Counted from the first letter of the stretch, positions 13,339 to 25,984 are shown. The stretch: 64,000 bases of DNA from Balanoglossus misakiensis (GCA_040954595.2 CM082590.2:6882001-6946000), one strand, 5' to 3'. The notes: a model not told the origin generated them from the letters alone. A program made the numbers and translations.

Positions 13339-13564
13339 GTATCAGATATGTGGGCCATACCACAACAGAGAAGGTACTACACAGCTTTCACGCTTGGAGA
13401 ATACAGCTGCTTGATTTGAATTTGTGACATTTTGATATGCACTGTCTTTGGATTTCTACTTTACACTCAACCATTTTTTTTGAAAGACTGTTTTTACAAG
13501 TAGTTTGTATTATCATCCATCAAACTTCATTTTACAGTTCAGTTATGATTGTAGATAAAATAAA
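13339..13564 (+). pseudogene. Possible terminal exon of the left CHMP5-like copy
   Basis: After the left satellite comes a strong acceptor (tgttttttcacag) at 13,326-13,338. The following sequence reads VSDMWAIPQQ in the phase left by the exon at 1,809-1,906. It ends with AATAAA at 13,559-13,564. The position mirrors the right copy, where a recognisable last CHMP5 exon follows the array. Similarity to the family ending (VDEFGLPQIP) is weak and could be chance, and the 3' sequence does not resemble the right copy. Confidence 0.22.
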
Positions 13565-13645
13565 ATTGACTGCATACAGACATTTTACTGTGTATTGTTT
13601 ATTAATCAACAGTACTCTTTTTATATAATAACATTACATTTACAC

Positions 13646-15677
13646 AGTATAGAGAGAGACCAGCCTACAAGTCTAGTATAGAGAGAGACCAGCCTACAAG
13701 TCTAGTATAGAGAGAGACCAGCCTACAAGTCTAGTATAGAGAGAGACCAGCCTACAAGACTAGTATAGAGAGAGACCAGCCTACAAGACTAGTATAGAGA
13801 GAGACCAGCCTACAAGACTAGTATAGAGAGAGACCAGCCTACAAGACTAGTATAGAGAGAGACCAGCCTACAAGTCTAGTATAGAGAGAGACCAGCCTAC
13901 AAGACTAGTATAGAGAGAGACCAGCCTACAAGACTAGTATAGAGAGAGACCAGCCTACAAGTCTAGTATAGAGAGAGACCAGCCTACAAGTCTAGTATAG
14001 AGAGAGACCAGCCTACAAGTCTAGTATAGAGAGAGACCAGCCTACAAGACTAGTATAGAGAGAGACCAGCCTACAAGACTAGTATAGAGAGAGACCAGCC
14101 TACAAGACTAGTATAGAGAGAGACCAGCCTACAAGACTAGTATAGAGAGAGACCAGCCTACAAGTCTAGTATAGAGAGAGACCAGCCTACAAGACTAGTA
14201 TAGAGAGAGACCAGCCTACAAGTCTAGTATAGAGAGAGACCAGCCTACAAGACTAGTATAGAGAGAGACCAGCCTACAAGACTAGTATAGAGAGAGACCA
14301 GCCTACAAGTCTAGTATAGAGAGAGACCAGCCTACAAGTCTAGTATAGAGAGAGACCAGCCTACAAGTCTAGTATAGAGAGAGACCAGCCTACAAGTCTA
14401 GTATAGAGAGAGACCAGCCTACAAGTCTAGTATAGAGAGAGACCAGCCTACAAGTCTAGTATAGAGAGAGACCAGCCTACAAGTCTAGTATAGAGAGAGA
14501 CCAGCCTACAAGTCTAGTATAGAGAGAGACCAGCCTACAAGACTAGTATAGAGAGAGACCAGCCTACAAGTCTAGTATAGAGAGAGACCAGCCTACAAGT
14601 CTAGTATAGAGAGAGACCAGCCTACAAGTCTAGTATAGAGAGAGACCAGCCTACAAGTCTAGTATAGAGAGAGACCAGCCTACAAGACTAGTATAGAGAG
14701 AGACCAGCCTACAAGTCTAGTAAAGAGAGAGACCAGCCTACAAGTCTAGTAAAGAGAGAGACCAGCCTACAAGACTAGTATAGAGAGAGACCAGCCTACA
14801 AGTCTAGTATAGAGAGAGACCAGCCTACAAGTCTAGTATAGAGAGAGACCAGCCTACAAGTCTAGTATAGAGAGAGACCAGCCTACAAGTCTAGTATAGA
14901 GAGAGACCAGCCTACAAGTCTAGTATAGAGAGAGACCAGCCTACAAGTCTAGTATAGAGAGAGACCAGCCTACAAGACTAGTAAAGAGAGAGACCAGCCT
15001 ACAAGACTAGTATAGAGAGAGACCAGCCTACAAGTCTAGTATAGAGAGAGACCAGCCTACAAGTCTAGTATAGAGAGAGACCAGCCTACAAGTCTAGTAT
15101 AGAGAGAGACCAGCCTACAAGTCTAGTATAGAGAGAGACCAGCCTACAAGACTAGTATAGAGAGAGACCAGCCTACAAGTCTAGTATAGAGAGAGACCAG
15201 CCTACAAGTCTAGTATAGAGAGAGACCAGCCTACAAGACTAGTATAGAGAGAGACCAGCCTACAAGTCTAGTATAGAGAGAGACCAGCCTACAAGACTAG
15301 TATAGAGAGAGACCAGCCTACAAGTCTAGTATAGAGAGAGACCAGCCTACAAGTCTAGTATAGAGAGAGACCAGCCTACAAGTCTAGTATAGAGAGAGAC
15401 CAGCCTACAAGACTAGTATAGAGAGAGACCAGCCTACAAGACTAGTATAGAGAGAGACCAGCCTACAAGACTAGTATAGAGAGAGACCAGCCTACAAGTC
15501 TAGTATAGAGAGAGACCAGCCTACAAGTCTAGTAAAGAGAGAGACCAGCCTACAAGTCTAGTATAGAGAGAGACCAGCCTACAAGTCTAGTAAAGAGAGA
15601 GACCAGCCTACAAGTCTAGTATAGAGAGAGACCAGCCTACAAGTCTAGTATAGAGAGAGACCAGCCTACAAGACTAA
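13646..15677. repeat. 29-bp minisatellite (~70 copies)
   Basis: This is a perfect head-to-tail array of agtatagagagagaccagcc + tacaagtct, period 29 bp, with no spacers. Almost all variation is at two places: the last triplet is gtcta or gacta, and tatagag is sometimes taaagag. The nonamer acaagtcta also occurs in each monomer of the 24-bp satellites. The array lies between the two inverted satellites and just beyond the CHMP5 terminal exon. Confidence 0.97.
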
Positions 15678-15689
15678 TAAATTGTACTG

Positions 15690-15899
15690 TACACAATAAC
15701 AAATCACATGAAACTTACTTTTTATTGTCTAGAATAATACTCAATACAGGTTTCAAAAAGACAATTCAAATAATTCAGTTCTTCAATCTCAGATGTACAG
15801 CAAGTAACAATAATACAAAAAATAATTCAAGTAAACACCATGACTGTTGAAACCTTGGTGGAAATGCAATCTTCGGAACTCATCCACTGGAACACCATC
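15690..15899 (-). pseudogene. CHMP5: CHMP5-like terminal exon and 3' end, right copy
   Basis: On the minus strand an acceptor (atttgacag) is followed at 15,899 by codons for DGVPVDEF. This continues in phase 0 from the ...TNK end of the exon at 23,395-23,492, giving the family's conserved NKDGVxVDEF. After DEF the frame departs from the usual GLPQIP ending and reads RRLHFHQG, which suggests a small indel. A poly(A) signal (AATAAA on the minus strand) is at 15,721-15,726. The two exons are 7.5 kb apart, and the intron between them is almost entirely 24-bp satellite. Whether any transcript is made cannot be told from the sequence. Confidence 0.7.
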
Positions 15900-16023
15900 C
15901 TGTCAAATGGAAATAGGAGTGTCATTCAAGAATCAGAGGAAATGCACCGAGTAACACAAACACATTGAAATGAAAGTCTTTTGAAAGTAATTTGAGGTAC
16001 AAGTCTAAAATAAAATTGAGAAA

Positions 16024-19000
16024 ACGTGGCTCTGCAAAAGTCTAAAACTAAATTAAGAAACAAGTCTAAAAGTAATTTGAGGAACAAGTCTATAAGTAAT
16101 TTGGGGAACAAGTCTATAAGTAATTTGGGGAACAAGTCTAAAACTAAATTAAGAAACAAGTCTATAAGTAATTTGAGGAACAAGTCTACAATTAATTTGG
16201 GGAACAAAAGTCTAAAACTAAATTATAAAACAAGTCTAAAACTAAATTATAAAACAAGTCTAAAACTAAATTAAGAAACAAGTCTAAAAGTAATTTGAGG
16301 AACAAGTCTACAATTAATTTGGGGAACAAGTCTACAATTAATTTGGGGAACAAGTCTAAAAGTAATTTGAGGAACAAGTCTACAATTAATTTGGGGAACA
16401 AGTCTAAAAGTAATTTGAGGAACAAGTCTAAAAGTAATTTGAGGAACAAGTCTACAATTAATTTGGGGAACAAGTCTAAAACTAAATTAAGAAACAAGTC
16501 TAAAAGTAATTTGAGGAACAAGTCTACAATTAATTTGGGGAAGAAGTCTTAAATTAATTTGGGGAACAAGTCTACAATTAATTTAGGGAACAAGTCTTAA
16601 ATTAATTTGGGGAACAAGTCTACAATTAATTTGGGGAACAAGTCTAAATCTAAATTAAGAAACAAGTCTATAAGTAATTTGAGGACCAAGTCTACAATTA
16701 ATTTGGGGAACAAAAGTCTAAAACTAAATTATAAAACAAGTCTAAAACTAAATTATAAAACAAGTCTAAAACTAAATTAAAACTAAAAGTAATTTGCGAA
16801 ACAAGTCTACAAGTAATTTGAGGACCAAGTCTACAATTAATTTGGGGAACAAAAGTCTAAAACTAAATTATAAAACAAGTCTAAAACTAAATTAAAACTA
16901 AAAGTAATTTGCGAAACAAGTCTAAAAGTAATTTGGGGAACAAGTCTACAATTAATTTGGGGAACAAGTCTAAAAGTAATTTAAGAAACAAGTCTAAAAG
17001 TAATTTGCGAAACAAGTCTTAAATTAATTTGGGGAACAAGTCTAAAAGTAATTTGCGAAACAAGTCTACAATTAATTTGCGAAACAAGTCTACAATTAAT
17101 TTGGGGAACAAGTCTAAAACTAAATTAAGAAACAAGTCTAAAAGTAATTTGCGAAACAAGTCTACAATTAATTTGCGAAACAAGTCTACAATTAATTTGG
17201 GGAACAAGTCTAAAACTAAATTAAGAAACAAGTCTAAAAGTAATTTGAGGAACAAGTCTACAATTAATTTGGGGAACAAGTCTTAAATTAATTTGGGGAA
17301 CAAGTCTAAAAGTAATTTGAGGAACAAGTCTACAATTAATTTGGGGAACAAGTCTAAAACTAAATTAAGAAACAAGTCTACAATTAATTTGGGGAACAAG
17401 TCTACAATTAATTTGGGGAACAAGTCTTAAATTAATTTGGGGAACAAGTCTAAAAGTAATTTGAGGAACAAGTCTACAATTAATTTGGGGAACAAGTCTA
17501 AAACTAAATTAAGAAACAAGTCTAAAAGTAATTTGCGAAACAAGTCTACAATTAATTTGGGGAACAAGTCTAAAACTAAATTAAGAAACAAGTCTCAAAG
17601 TAATTTGAGGAACAAGTCTACAATTAATTTGGAGAACAAGTCTAAAACTAAATTAAGAAACAAGTCTCAAAGTAATTTGCGAAACAAGTCTACAATTAAT
17701 TTGGGGAACAAGTCTAAAACTAAATTAAGAAACAAGTCTAAAAGTAATTTGAGGAACAAGTCTACAATTAATTTGGGGAACAAGTCTTAAATTAATTTGG
17801 GGAACAAGTCTAAAAGTAATTTGAGGAACAAGTCTACAATTAATTTGGGGAACAAGTCTAAAACTAAATTAAGAAACAAGTCTACAATTAATTTGCGAAA
17901 CAAGTCTACAATTAATTTGGGGAACAAGTCTAAAACTAAATTAAGAAACAAGTCTAAAAGTAATTTGAGGAACAAGTCTACAATTAATTTGGGGAACAAG
18001 TCTACAATTAATTTGGGGAACAAGTCTTAAATTAATTTGGGGAACAAGTCTAAAAGTAATTTGAGGAACAAGTCTACAATTAATTTGGGGAACAAGTCTA
18101 AAACTAAATTAAGAAACAAGTCTACAATTAATTTGGGGAACAAGTCTACAATTAATTTGGGGAACAAGTCTTAAATTAATTTGGGGAACAAGTCTAAAAG
18201 TAATTTGAGGAACAAGTCTACAATTAATTTGGGGAACAAGTCTAAAACTAAATTAAGAAACAAGTCTACAATTAATTTGGGGAACAAGTCTACAATTAAT
18301 TTGGGGAACAAGTCTTAAATTAATTTGGGGAACAAGTCTAAAAGTAATTTGAGGAACAAGTCTACAATTAATTTGGGGAACAAGTCTAAAACTAAATTAA
18401 GAAACAAGTCTAAAAGTAATTTGCGAAACAAGTCTACAATTAATTTGGGGAACAAGTCTAAAACTAAATTAAGAAACAAGTCTCAAAGTAATTTGAGGAA
18501 CAAGTCTACAATTAATTTGGAGAACAAGTCTAAAACTAAATTAAGAAACAAGTCTCAAAGTAATTTGCGAAACAAGTCTACAATTAATTTGGGGAACAAG
18601 TCTAAAACTAAATTAAGAAACAAGTCTAAAAGTAATTTGAGGAACAAGTCTACAATTAATTTGGGGAACAAGTCTTAAATTAATTTGGGGAACAAGTCTA
18701 AAAGTAATTTGAGGAACAAGTCTACAATTAATTTGGGGAACAAGTCTAAAACTAAATTAAGAAACAAGTCTACAATTAATTTGCGAAACAAGTCTACAAT
18801 TAATTTGGGGAACAAGTCTAAAACTAAATTAAGAAACAAGTCTAAAAGTAATTTGAGGAACAAGTCTACAATTAATTTGGGGAACAAGTCTACAATTAAT
18901 TTGGGGAACAAGTCTTAAATTAATTTGGGGAACAAGTCTAAAAGTAATTTGAGGAACAAGTCTACAATTAATTTGGGGAACAAGTCTAAAACTAAATTAA

Positions 19001-22000
19001 GAAACAAGTCTACAATTAATTTGGGGAACAAGTCTACAATTAATTTGGGGAACAAGTCTTAAATTAATTTGGGGAACAAGTCTAAAAGTAATTTGAGGAA
19101 CAAGTCTACAATTAATTTGGGGAACAAGTCTAAAACTAAATTAAGAAACAAGTCTAAAAGTAATTTGCGAAACAAGTCTACAATTAATTTGGGGAACAAG
19201 TCTAAAACTAAATTAAGAAACAAGTCTCAAAGTAATTTGAGGAACAAGTCTACAATTAATTTGGAGAACAAGTCTAAAACTAAATTAAGAAACAAGTCTC
19301 AAAGTAATTTGAGGAACAAGTCTACAATTAATTTGGAGAACAAGTCTAAAACTAAATTAAGAAACAAGTCTAAAAGTAATTTGAGGAACAAGTCTACAAT
19401 TAATTTGGGGAACAAGTCTTAAATTAATTTGGGGAACAAGTCTTAAATTAATTTGGGGAACAAGTCTAAAAGTAATTTGAGGAACAAGTCTACAATTAAT
19501 TTGGGGAACAAGTCTAAAACTAAATTAAGAAACAAGTCTAAAAGTAATTTGCGAAACAAGTCTACAATTAATTTGGGGAACAAGTCTAAAACTAAATTAA
19601 GAAACAAGTCTCAAAGTAATTTGAGGAACAAGTCTACAATTAATTTGGAGAACAAGTCTAAAACTAAATTAAGAAACAAGTCTCAAAGTAATTTGAGGAA
19701 CAAGTCTACAATTAATTTGGAGAACAAGTCTAAAACTAAATTAAGAAACAAGTCTAAAAGTAATTTGAGGAACAAGTCTACAATTAATTTGGGGAACAAG
19801 TCTTAAATTAATTTGGGGAACAAGTCTTAAATTAATTTGGGGAACAAGTCTAAAAGTAATTTGAGGAACAAGTCTACAATTAATTTGGGGAACAAGTCTT
19901 AAATTAATTTGGGGAACAAGTCTTAAATTAATTTGGGGAACAAGTCTAAAAGTAATTTGAGGAACAAGTCTACAATTAATTTGGGGAACAAGTCTAAAAC
20001 TAAATTAAGAAACAAGTCTACAATTAATTTGGGGAACAAGTCTACAATTAATTTGGGGAACAAGTCTACAATTAATTTGGGGAACAAGTCTTAAATTAAT
20101 TTGGGGAACAAGTCTAAAAGTAATTTGAGGAACAAGTCTACAATTAATTTGGGGAACAAGTCTAAAACTAAATTAGGAAACAAGTCTAAAAGTAATTTGC
20201 GAAACAAGTCTACAATTAATTTGGGGAACAAGTCTAAAACTAAATTAAGAAACAAGTCTCAAAGTAATTTGAGGAACAAGTCTACAATTAATTTGGAGAA
20301 CAAGTCTAAAACTAAATTAAGAAACAAGTCTAAAAGTAATTTGAGGAACAAGTCTACAATTAATTTGAGAAACAAGTCTAAAACTAAATTTAGAAACAAG
20401 TCTAAAAGTAATTTGAGAAATCTAAAATTAATATGCGAAACAAGTCTACAATTAATTTGCGAAACAAGTCTAAAACTAAATTAAGAAACAAGTCTAAAAG
20501 TAATTTGAGGAACAAGTCTACAATTAATTTGGGGAACAAGTCTACAATTAATTTGGGGAACAAGTCTTAAATTAATTTGGGGAACAAGTCTAAAAGTAAT
20601 TTGAGGAACAAGTCTACAATTAATTTGGGGAACAAGTCTAAAACTAAATTAAGAAACAAGTCTACAATTAATTTGGGGAACAAGTCTACAATTAATTTGG
20701 GGAACAAGTCTTAAATTAATTTGGGGAACAAGTCTAAAAGTAATTTGAGGAACAAGTCTACAATTAATTTGGGGAACAAGTCTAAAACTAAATTAAGAAA
20801 CAAGTCTAAAAGTAATTTGCGAAACAAGTCTACAATTAATTTGGGGAACAAGTCTAAAACTAAATTAAGAAACAAGTCTCAAAGTAATTTGCGAAACAAG
20901 TCTACAATTAATTTGGGGAACAAGTCTAAAACTAAATTAAGAAACAAGTCTCAAAGTAATTTGAGGAACAAGTCTACAATTAATTTGGAGAACAAGTCTA
21001 AAACTAAATTAAGAAACAAGTCTAAAAGTAATTTGAGGAACAAGTCTACAATTAATTTGAGAAACAAGTCTAAAACTAAATTTAGAAACAAGTCTAAAAG
21101 TAATTTGAGAAATCTAAAATTAATATGCGAAACAAGTCTACAATTAATTTGCGAAACAAGTCTAAAACTAAATTAAGAAACAAGTCTAAAAGTAATTTGA
21201 GGAACAAGTCTACAATTAATTTGGGGAACAAGTCTACAATTAATTTGGGGAACAAGTCTTAAATTAATTTGGGGAACAAGTCTAAAAGTAATTTGAGGAA
21301 CAAGTCTACAATTAATTTGGGGAACAAGTCTAAAACTAAATTAAGAAACAAGTCTACAATTAATTTGGGGAACAAGTCTACAATTAATTTGGGGAACAAG
21401 TCTTAAATTAATTTGGGGAACAAGTCTAAAAGTAATTTGAGGAACAAGTCTACAATTAATTTGGGGAACAAGTCTTTAATTAATTTGGGGAACAAGTCTT
21501 AAATTAATTTGGGGAACAAGTCTAAAAGTAATTTGAGGAACAAGTCTACAATTAATTTGGGGAACAAGTCTTAAATTAATTTGGGGAACAAGTCTTAAAT
21601 TAATTTGGGGAACAAGTCTAAAAGTAATTTGAGGAACAAGTCTACAATTAATTTGGGGAACAAGTCTTAAATTAATTTGGGGAACAAGTCTTAAATTAAT
21701 TTGGGGAACAAGTCTAAAAGTAATTTGAGGAACAAGTCTACAATTAATTTGGGGAACAAGTCTAAAACTAAATTAAGAAACAAGTCTAAAAGTAATTTGC
21801 GAAACAAGTCTACAATTAATTTGGGGAACAAGTCTAAAACTAAATTAAGAAACAAGTCTCAAAGTAATTTGAGGAACAAGTCTACAATTAATTTGGAGAA
21901 CAAGTCTAAAACTAAATTAAGAAACAAGTCTCAAAGTAATTTGAGGAACAAGTCTACAATTAATTTGGAGAACAAGTCTAAAACTAAATTAAGAAACAAG

Positions 22001-23058
22001 TCTAAAAGTAATTTGAGGAACAAGTCTACAATTAATTTGGGGAACAAGTCTTAAATTAATTTGGGGAACAAGTCTTAAATTAATTTGGGGAACAAGTCTA
22101 AAAGTAATTTGAGGAACAAGTCTACAATTAATTTGGGGAACAAGTCTTAAATTAATTTGGGGAACAAGTCTTAAATTAATTTGGGGAACAAGTCTAAAAG
22201 TAATTTGAGGAACAAGTCTACAATTAATTTGGGGAACAAGTCTAAAACTAAATTAAGAAACAAGTCTACAATTAATTTGGGGAACAAGTCTACAATTAAT
22301 TTGGGGAACAAGTCTACAATTAATTTGGGGAACAAGTCTTAAATTAATTTGGGGAACAAGTCTAAAAGTAATTTGAGGAACAAGTCTACAATTAATTTGG
22401 GGAACAAGTCTAAAACTAAATTAGGAAACAAGTCTAAAAGTAATTTGCGAAACAAGTCTACAATTAATTTGGGGAACAAGTCTAAAACTAAATTAAGAAA
22501 CAAGTCTCAAAGTAATTTGAGGAACAAGTCTACAATTAATTTGGAGAACAAGTCTAAAACTAAATTAAGAAACAAGTCTAAAAGTAATTTGAGGAACAAG
22601 TCTACAATTAATTTGAGAAACAAGTCTAAAACTAAATTTAGAAACAAGTCTAAAAGTAATTTGAGAAATCTAAAATTAATATGCGAAACAAGTCTACAAT
22701 TAATTTGCGAAACAAGTCTAAAACTAAATTAAGAAACAAGTCTAAAAGTAATTAGAGGAACAAGTCTAAAATTAATTTGGGGAACAAGTCTAAAATTAAT
22801 TTGGGGAACAAGTCTGAAATTAATTTGAGAAACAAGTCTACAATTAATTTGAGAAACAAGTCTAAAACTAAATTTAGAAACAAGTCTAAAAGTAATTTGA
22901 GAAATCTAAAATTAATATGCGAAACAAGTCTACAATTAATTTGCGAAACAAGTCTAAAACTAAATTAAGAAACAAGTCTAAAAGTAATTAGATGAACAAG
23001 TCTAAAATTAATTTGGGGAACAAGTCTAAAATTAATTTGGGGAACAAGTCTGAAAGTA
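16024..23058. repeat. 24-bp satellite array II (~290 monomers), inverted relative to I
   Basis: This is the same monomer family as array I on the opposite strand: aacaagtctaaaagtaattt+gagg, aacaagtctacaattaattt+gggg and aacaagtctaaaactaaatt+aaga, often as 72-bp trimers. Larger duplications are visible: 888 bp (17,437 to 18,325), 384 bp (19,069 to 19,453) and 2,248 bp (19,453 to 21,701). TAA-containing monomers (aagtcttaaatt) interrupt the open frames more often than in array I. The left end carries the reverse of the gcagagccac boundary motif at about 16,026. I find no gene in it. Confidence 0.97.
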
Positions 23059-23060
23059 AT

Positions 23061-24990
23061 AGCACAGATGTAGACGGCCATTTTGAACCTCAAATTTGGC
23101 GGCCATTTTGAATGTCATACACTTAGCATAGATGTAGACGGCCATTTTGAACTTCAAATTTGGCAGCCATTTTGAAAGTAATATACAAGACAATTTTAGC
23201 AAGACCCCTTAATTTTATGAGTAAATCAAAAGTTATTCTGGGCAATAAAAGAAGATTAAAGCTTCCTGAAGCGAACAACCTGATAAAAATCCTTCCTCTT
23301 AATTTTCTCCATACTAGCGGCACATTAAACTTTTCTCCTATACTTGGACTAACATGGGAAATGTATCGTTTCAAGGAAAGTGACAATATCTTACCTTATT
23401 CGTAGCCACACTGTCTGCTCCAGGCTCTGCTGGTGCATCAAGTTACATCGCATCGTCATCCAGTCCAATCTCATCCCCAAGAGCATCCAATCCTGCAAGA
23501 ATAAATTTGATCATTTTACAAGTGAAGTGTAGGAGGTCACCATTTGCAAAACTCAACCTGAAATCATACACACGTACACACCACGGACCCGCAGAGTCCG
23601 ACTAAAATTTGCGTGAATTGACGCACAACACGGGCCCTAGTCAAAGTTAGCTAGCTTACCCTTCTATCGCTCGACGCTCATCCAAGATTTGAAAGCATGT
23701 CAGAAGCGTTTCATGGACACATCACGCACAAATTCATGAACAGAAGAAACAGACCGCACGCAAAGCCTTCACAAATATACATGCAGCCATTTTGAACTGT
23801 GATAGGTCAGAGGTCAAAGTACACGTTGAAGGGAAAACTCATAATCAGTCGTGTGCGGGCGCTCTGGAATGAGACAGACTTCGCCCCCAGAACCAGCGTC
23901 GTATAAAGGCGGAGGCCGATCTTGTTCCCCCAAAACAGCAAAAGCAATGTCTTGCTTTTTTTTCTTCTTAAATCATTTTTGCTTTAGTTGTTTCCAAGAC
24001 TTACTATTTTTTTTCTTTAGTAAGACTTATTTTTTTCAAGTACGCGAGGACGTCTGCTTCTGTATTGAGAAAAGAAAATTCTAAAAAGTGCACCGTGTAA
24101 ATACTACAAAAAAATTCGGATCGTGTCTATCCACTAAAAAAATGTCACGGCGCGTTAAAAGTTATCTGCTGAAAAAATTAAACTTGAGATTAAAATTATC
24201 TGCGCTACAATTAAAGTCAACTTGAAACTTGCGCTTAAAAATTTACGAAGATATCTACACGCGCACAAAAACTTGCATCGGAAATAAAGAAAATTGAACG
24301 AAGATACTGAGATTTTATACATCCAACACGAAGCGGCCCAGATTAGTTGCGAAGCGGTTTTAGTTTTATTACTAAACAAGGGCATTGACGGACAACGTCA
24401 TGGTGCGGTCGGCTGTTTTCACCTTGAATACCGAGGCGTGAGCGCTGCTGATTTTGGAGTGAACGCGGTGCCAATTTCTTTTTACAATCACCCATCAATT
24501 TTTTTGTCTAGTTAAACTCAAATAATTACAATGGTTAAGAAAGTCAGAAAAATTCCAAGAGACAATTTTGAGAGCATATAGGCCTAGTCCTTTTGAACGT
24601 CAAATTTGGCGGCCATTTTGAAAGTCAAAGGTAGTTAAACTGAAATAATTACAATGGTTAAGAAAGTCAGAAAATTCCAAGAGACCATTTTAAGAGCATT
24701 TAGTCAGTATGAATAATTGTGTGAAAATTTGGTGGACTTTCAATCATTGTTTCTGGGTTGTACAAGATATGCAAGTATAAATGTGTCAAAATAACAAACT
24801 GGGAGAATTTCCAAACAATTGATTTCAGTGATCAAGAAATCTTTTTTTTTTTTTTTTGCTTTTAAAATTGAACACATCTTACGCGTAAAACGTTGATAGA
24901 CTGCACCTATCTCCGTACAGAGATTGTAGCGCGTGGATAATTCTAACCTAGCTAGAAGGTGCGACCAGACCCCCTAGCTGCGGAGAATGT
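23061..24990 (-). repeat. Right arm of large inverted repeat
   Basis: This is the reverse complement of 1-2,709. It keeps the uninterrupted target site of the 2,179-2,638 foldback element near 23,120 and lacks the ~270-bp stretch present at 110-380. Arm relatives without the exon part occur again at 26,160-28,215 and 29,470-29,640, so the family is dispersed. Confidence 0.9.
23395..23492 (-). pseudogene. CHMP5: CHMP5-like internal exon, right copy, with premature stop
   Basis: This is the same 98-bp exon as 1,809-1,906 on the opposite strand, with intact acceptor and donor. It encodes LDALGDEIGLDDDAM, stop (TTA on + at 23,443-23,445), then LDAPAEPGADSVATNK. It splices in phase to the terminal exon at 15,899. 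The nonsense change predates the inverted duplication, or was copied between arms by conversion. Earlier CHMP5 exons were not found to the right of it. Confidence 0.75.
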
Positions 24991-25009
24991 CATTTGATCA
25001 ACGTGTTCG

Positions 25010-25917
25010 GGGAACAAGTGTAAAATTAATTTGGGGAACAAGTCTACAATTAATTTGAGAAACAAGTCTAAAACTAAATTAAGAAACAAGTCTAAAAGTA
25101 ATTTAAGGAACAAGTCTAAAATAAATTTGGGGAACAAGTGTAAAATTAATTTGGGGAACAAGTCTACAATTAATTTGAGAAACAAGTCTAAAACTAAATT
25201 AAGAAACAAGTCTAAAAGTAATTTAAGGAACAAGTCTAAAATAAATTTGGGGAACAAGTGTAAAATTAATTTGGGGAACAAGTCTACAATTAATTTGAGA
25301 AACAAGTCTAAAACTAAATTAAGAAACAAGTCTAAAAGTAATTTAAGGAACAAGTCTAAAATAAATTTGGGGAACAAGTGTAAAATTAATTTGGGGAACA
25401 AGTCTACAATTAATTTGAGAAACAAGTCTAAAACTAAATTAAGAAACAAGTCTAAAAGTAATTTAAGGAACAAGTCTAAAATAAATTTGGGGAACAAGTG
25501 TAAAATTAATTTGGGGAACAAGTCTAAAATTAATTTGAGAAACAAGTCTAAAAGTAATTTAAGGAACAAGTCTAAAATAAATTTGGGGAACAAGTCTAAA
25601 ATTAATTTGGGGAACAAGTCTACAATTAATTTGAGAAACAAGTCTAAAACTAAATTAAGAAACAAGTCTAACATTAATTTGGGGAACAAGTCTAAAATTA
25701 ATTTGAGAAACAAGTCTAAAACTAAATTAAGAAACAAGTCTAAAAGTAATTTAAGGAACAAGTCTAAAATTAATTTGGGGAACAAGTCTAAAATAAATTT
25801 GGGGAACAAGTCTACAAGTAATTTAAGGAACAAGTCTAAAACTAAATTAAGGAACAAGTCTAAAATAAATTTGGGGAACAAGTCTAAAATAAATTTGGGG
25901 AACAAGTCTACAATTTG
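25010..25917. repeat. 24-bp satellite array III with 120-bp higher-order units
   Basis: About 38 monomers of the same 24-bp family follow directly after the right arm. The first ~500 bp repeat as a five-monomer unit of exactly 120 bp, starting near 25,019, 25,139, 25,259, 25,379 and 25,499. The order becomes irregular after 25,520. The variant set (aaggaacaag, ataaatttgg) differs from arrays I and II, so this array was amplified separately. Confidence 0.95.
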
Positions 25918-25984
25918 AGACTAAGTCACGTGACCTGATCGTCGGGCGTGTCCCACTAGACGGACAATTTGCTCAGCTTCCATT

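Noticed and set aside
13646-15677. CRISPR-like array (29-bp repeats)
   Set aside because: The units are directly head-to-tail with no spacers, in a eukaryotic setting with no cas genes.
23851-24515. Short plus-strand frames in the right arm (for example MNEDTEILYIQHEA...)
   Set aside because: The same frame in the left arm differs by scattered changes without codon bias, and the region behaves as dispersed repeat. No domain is recognised.
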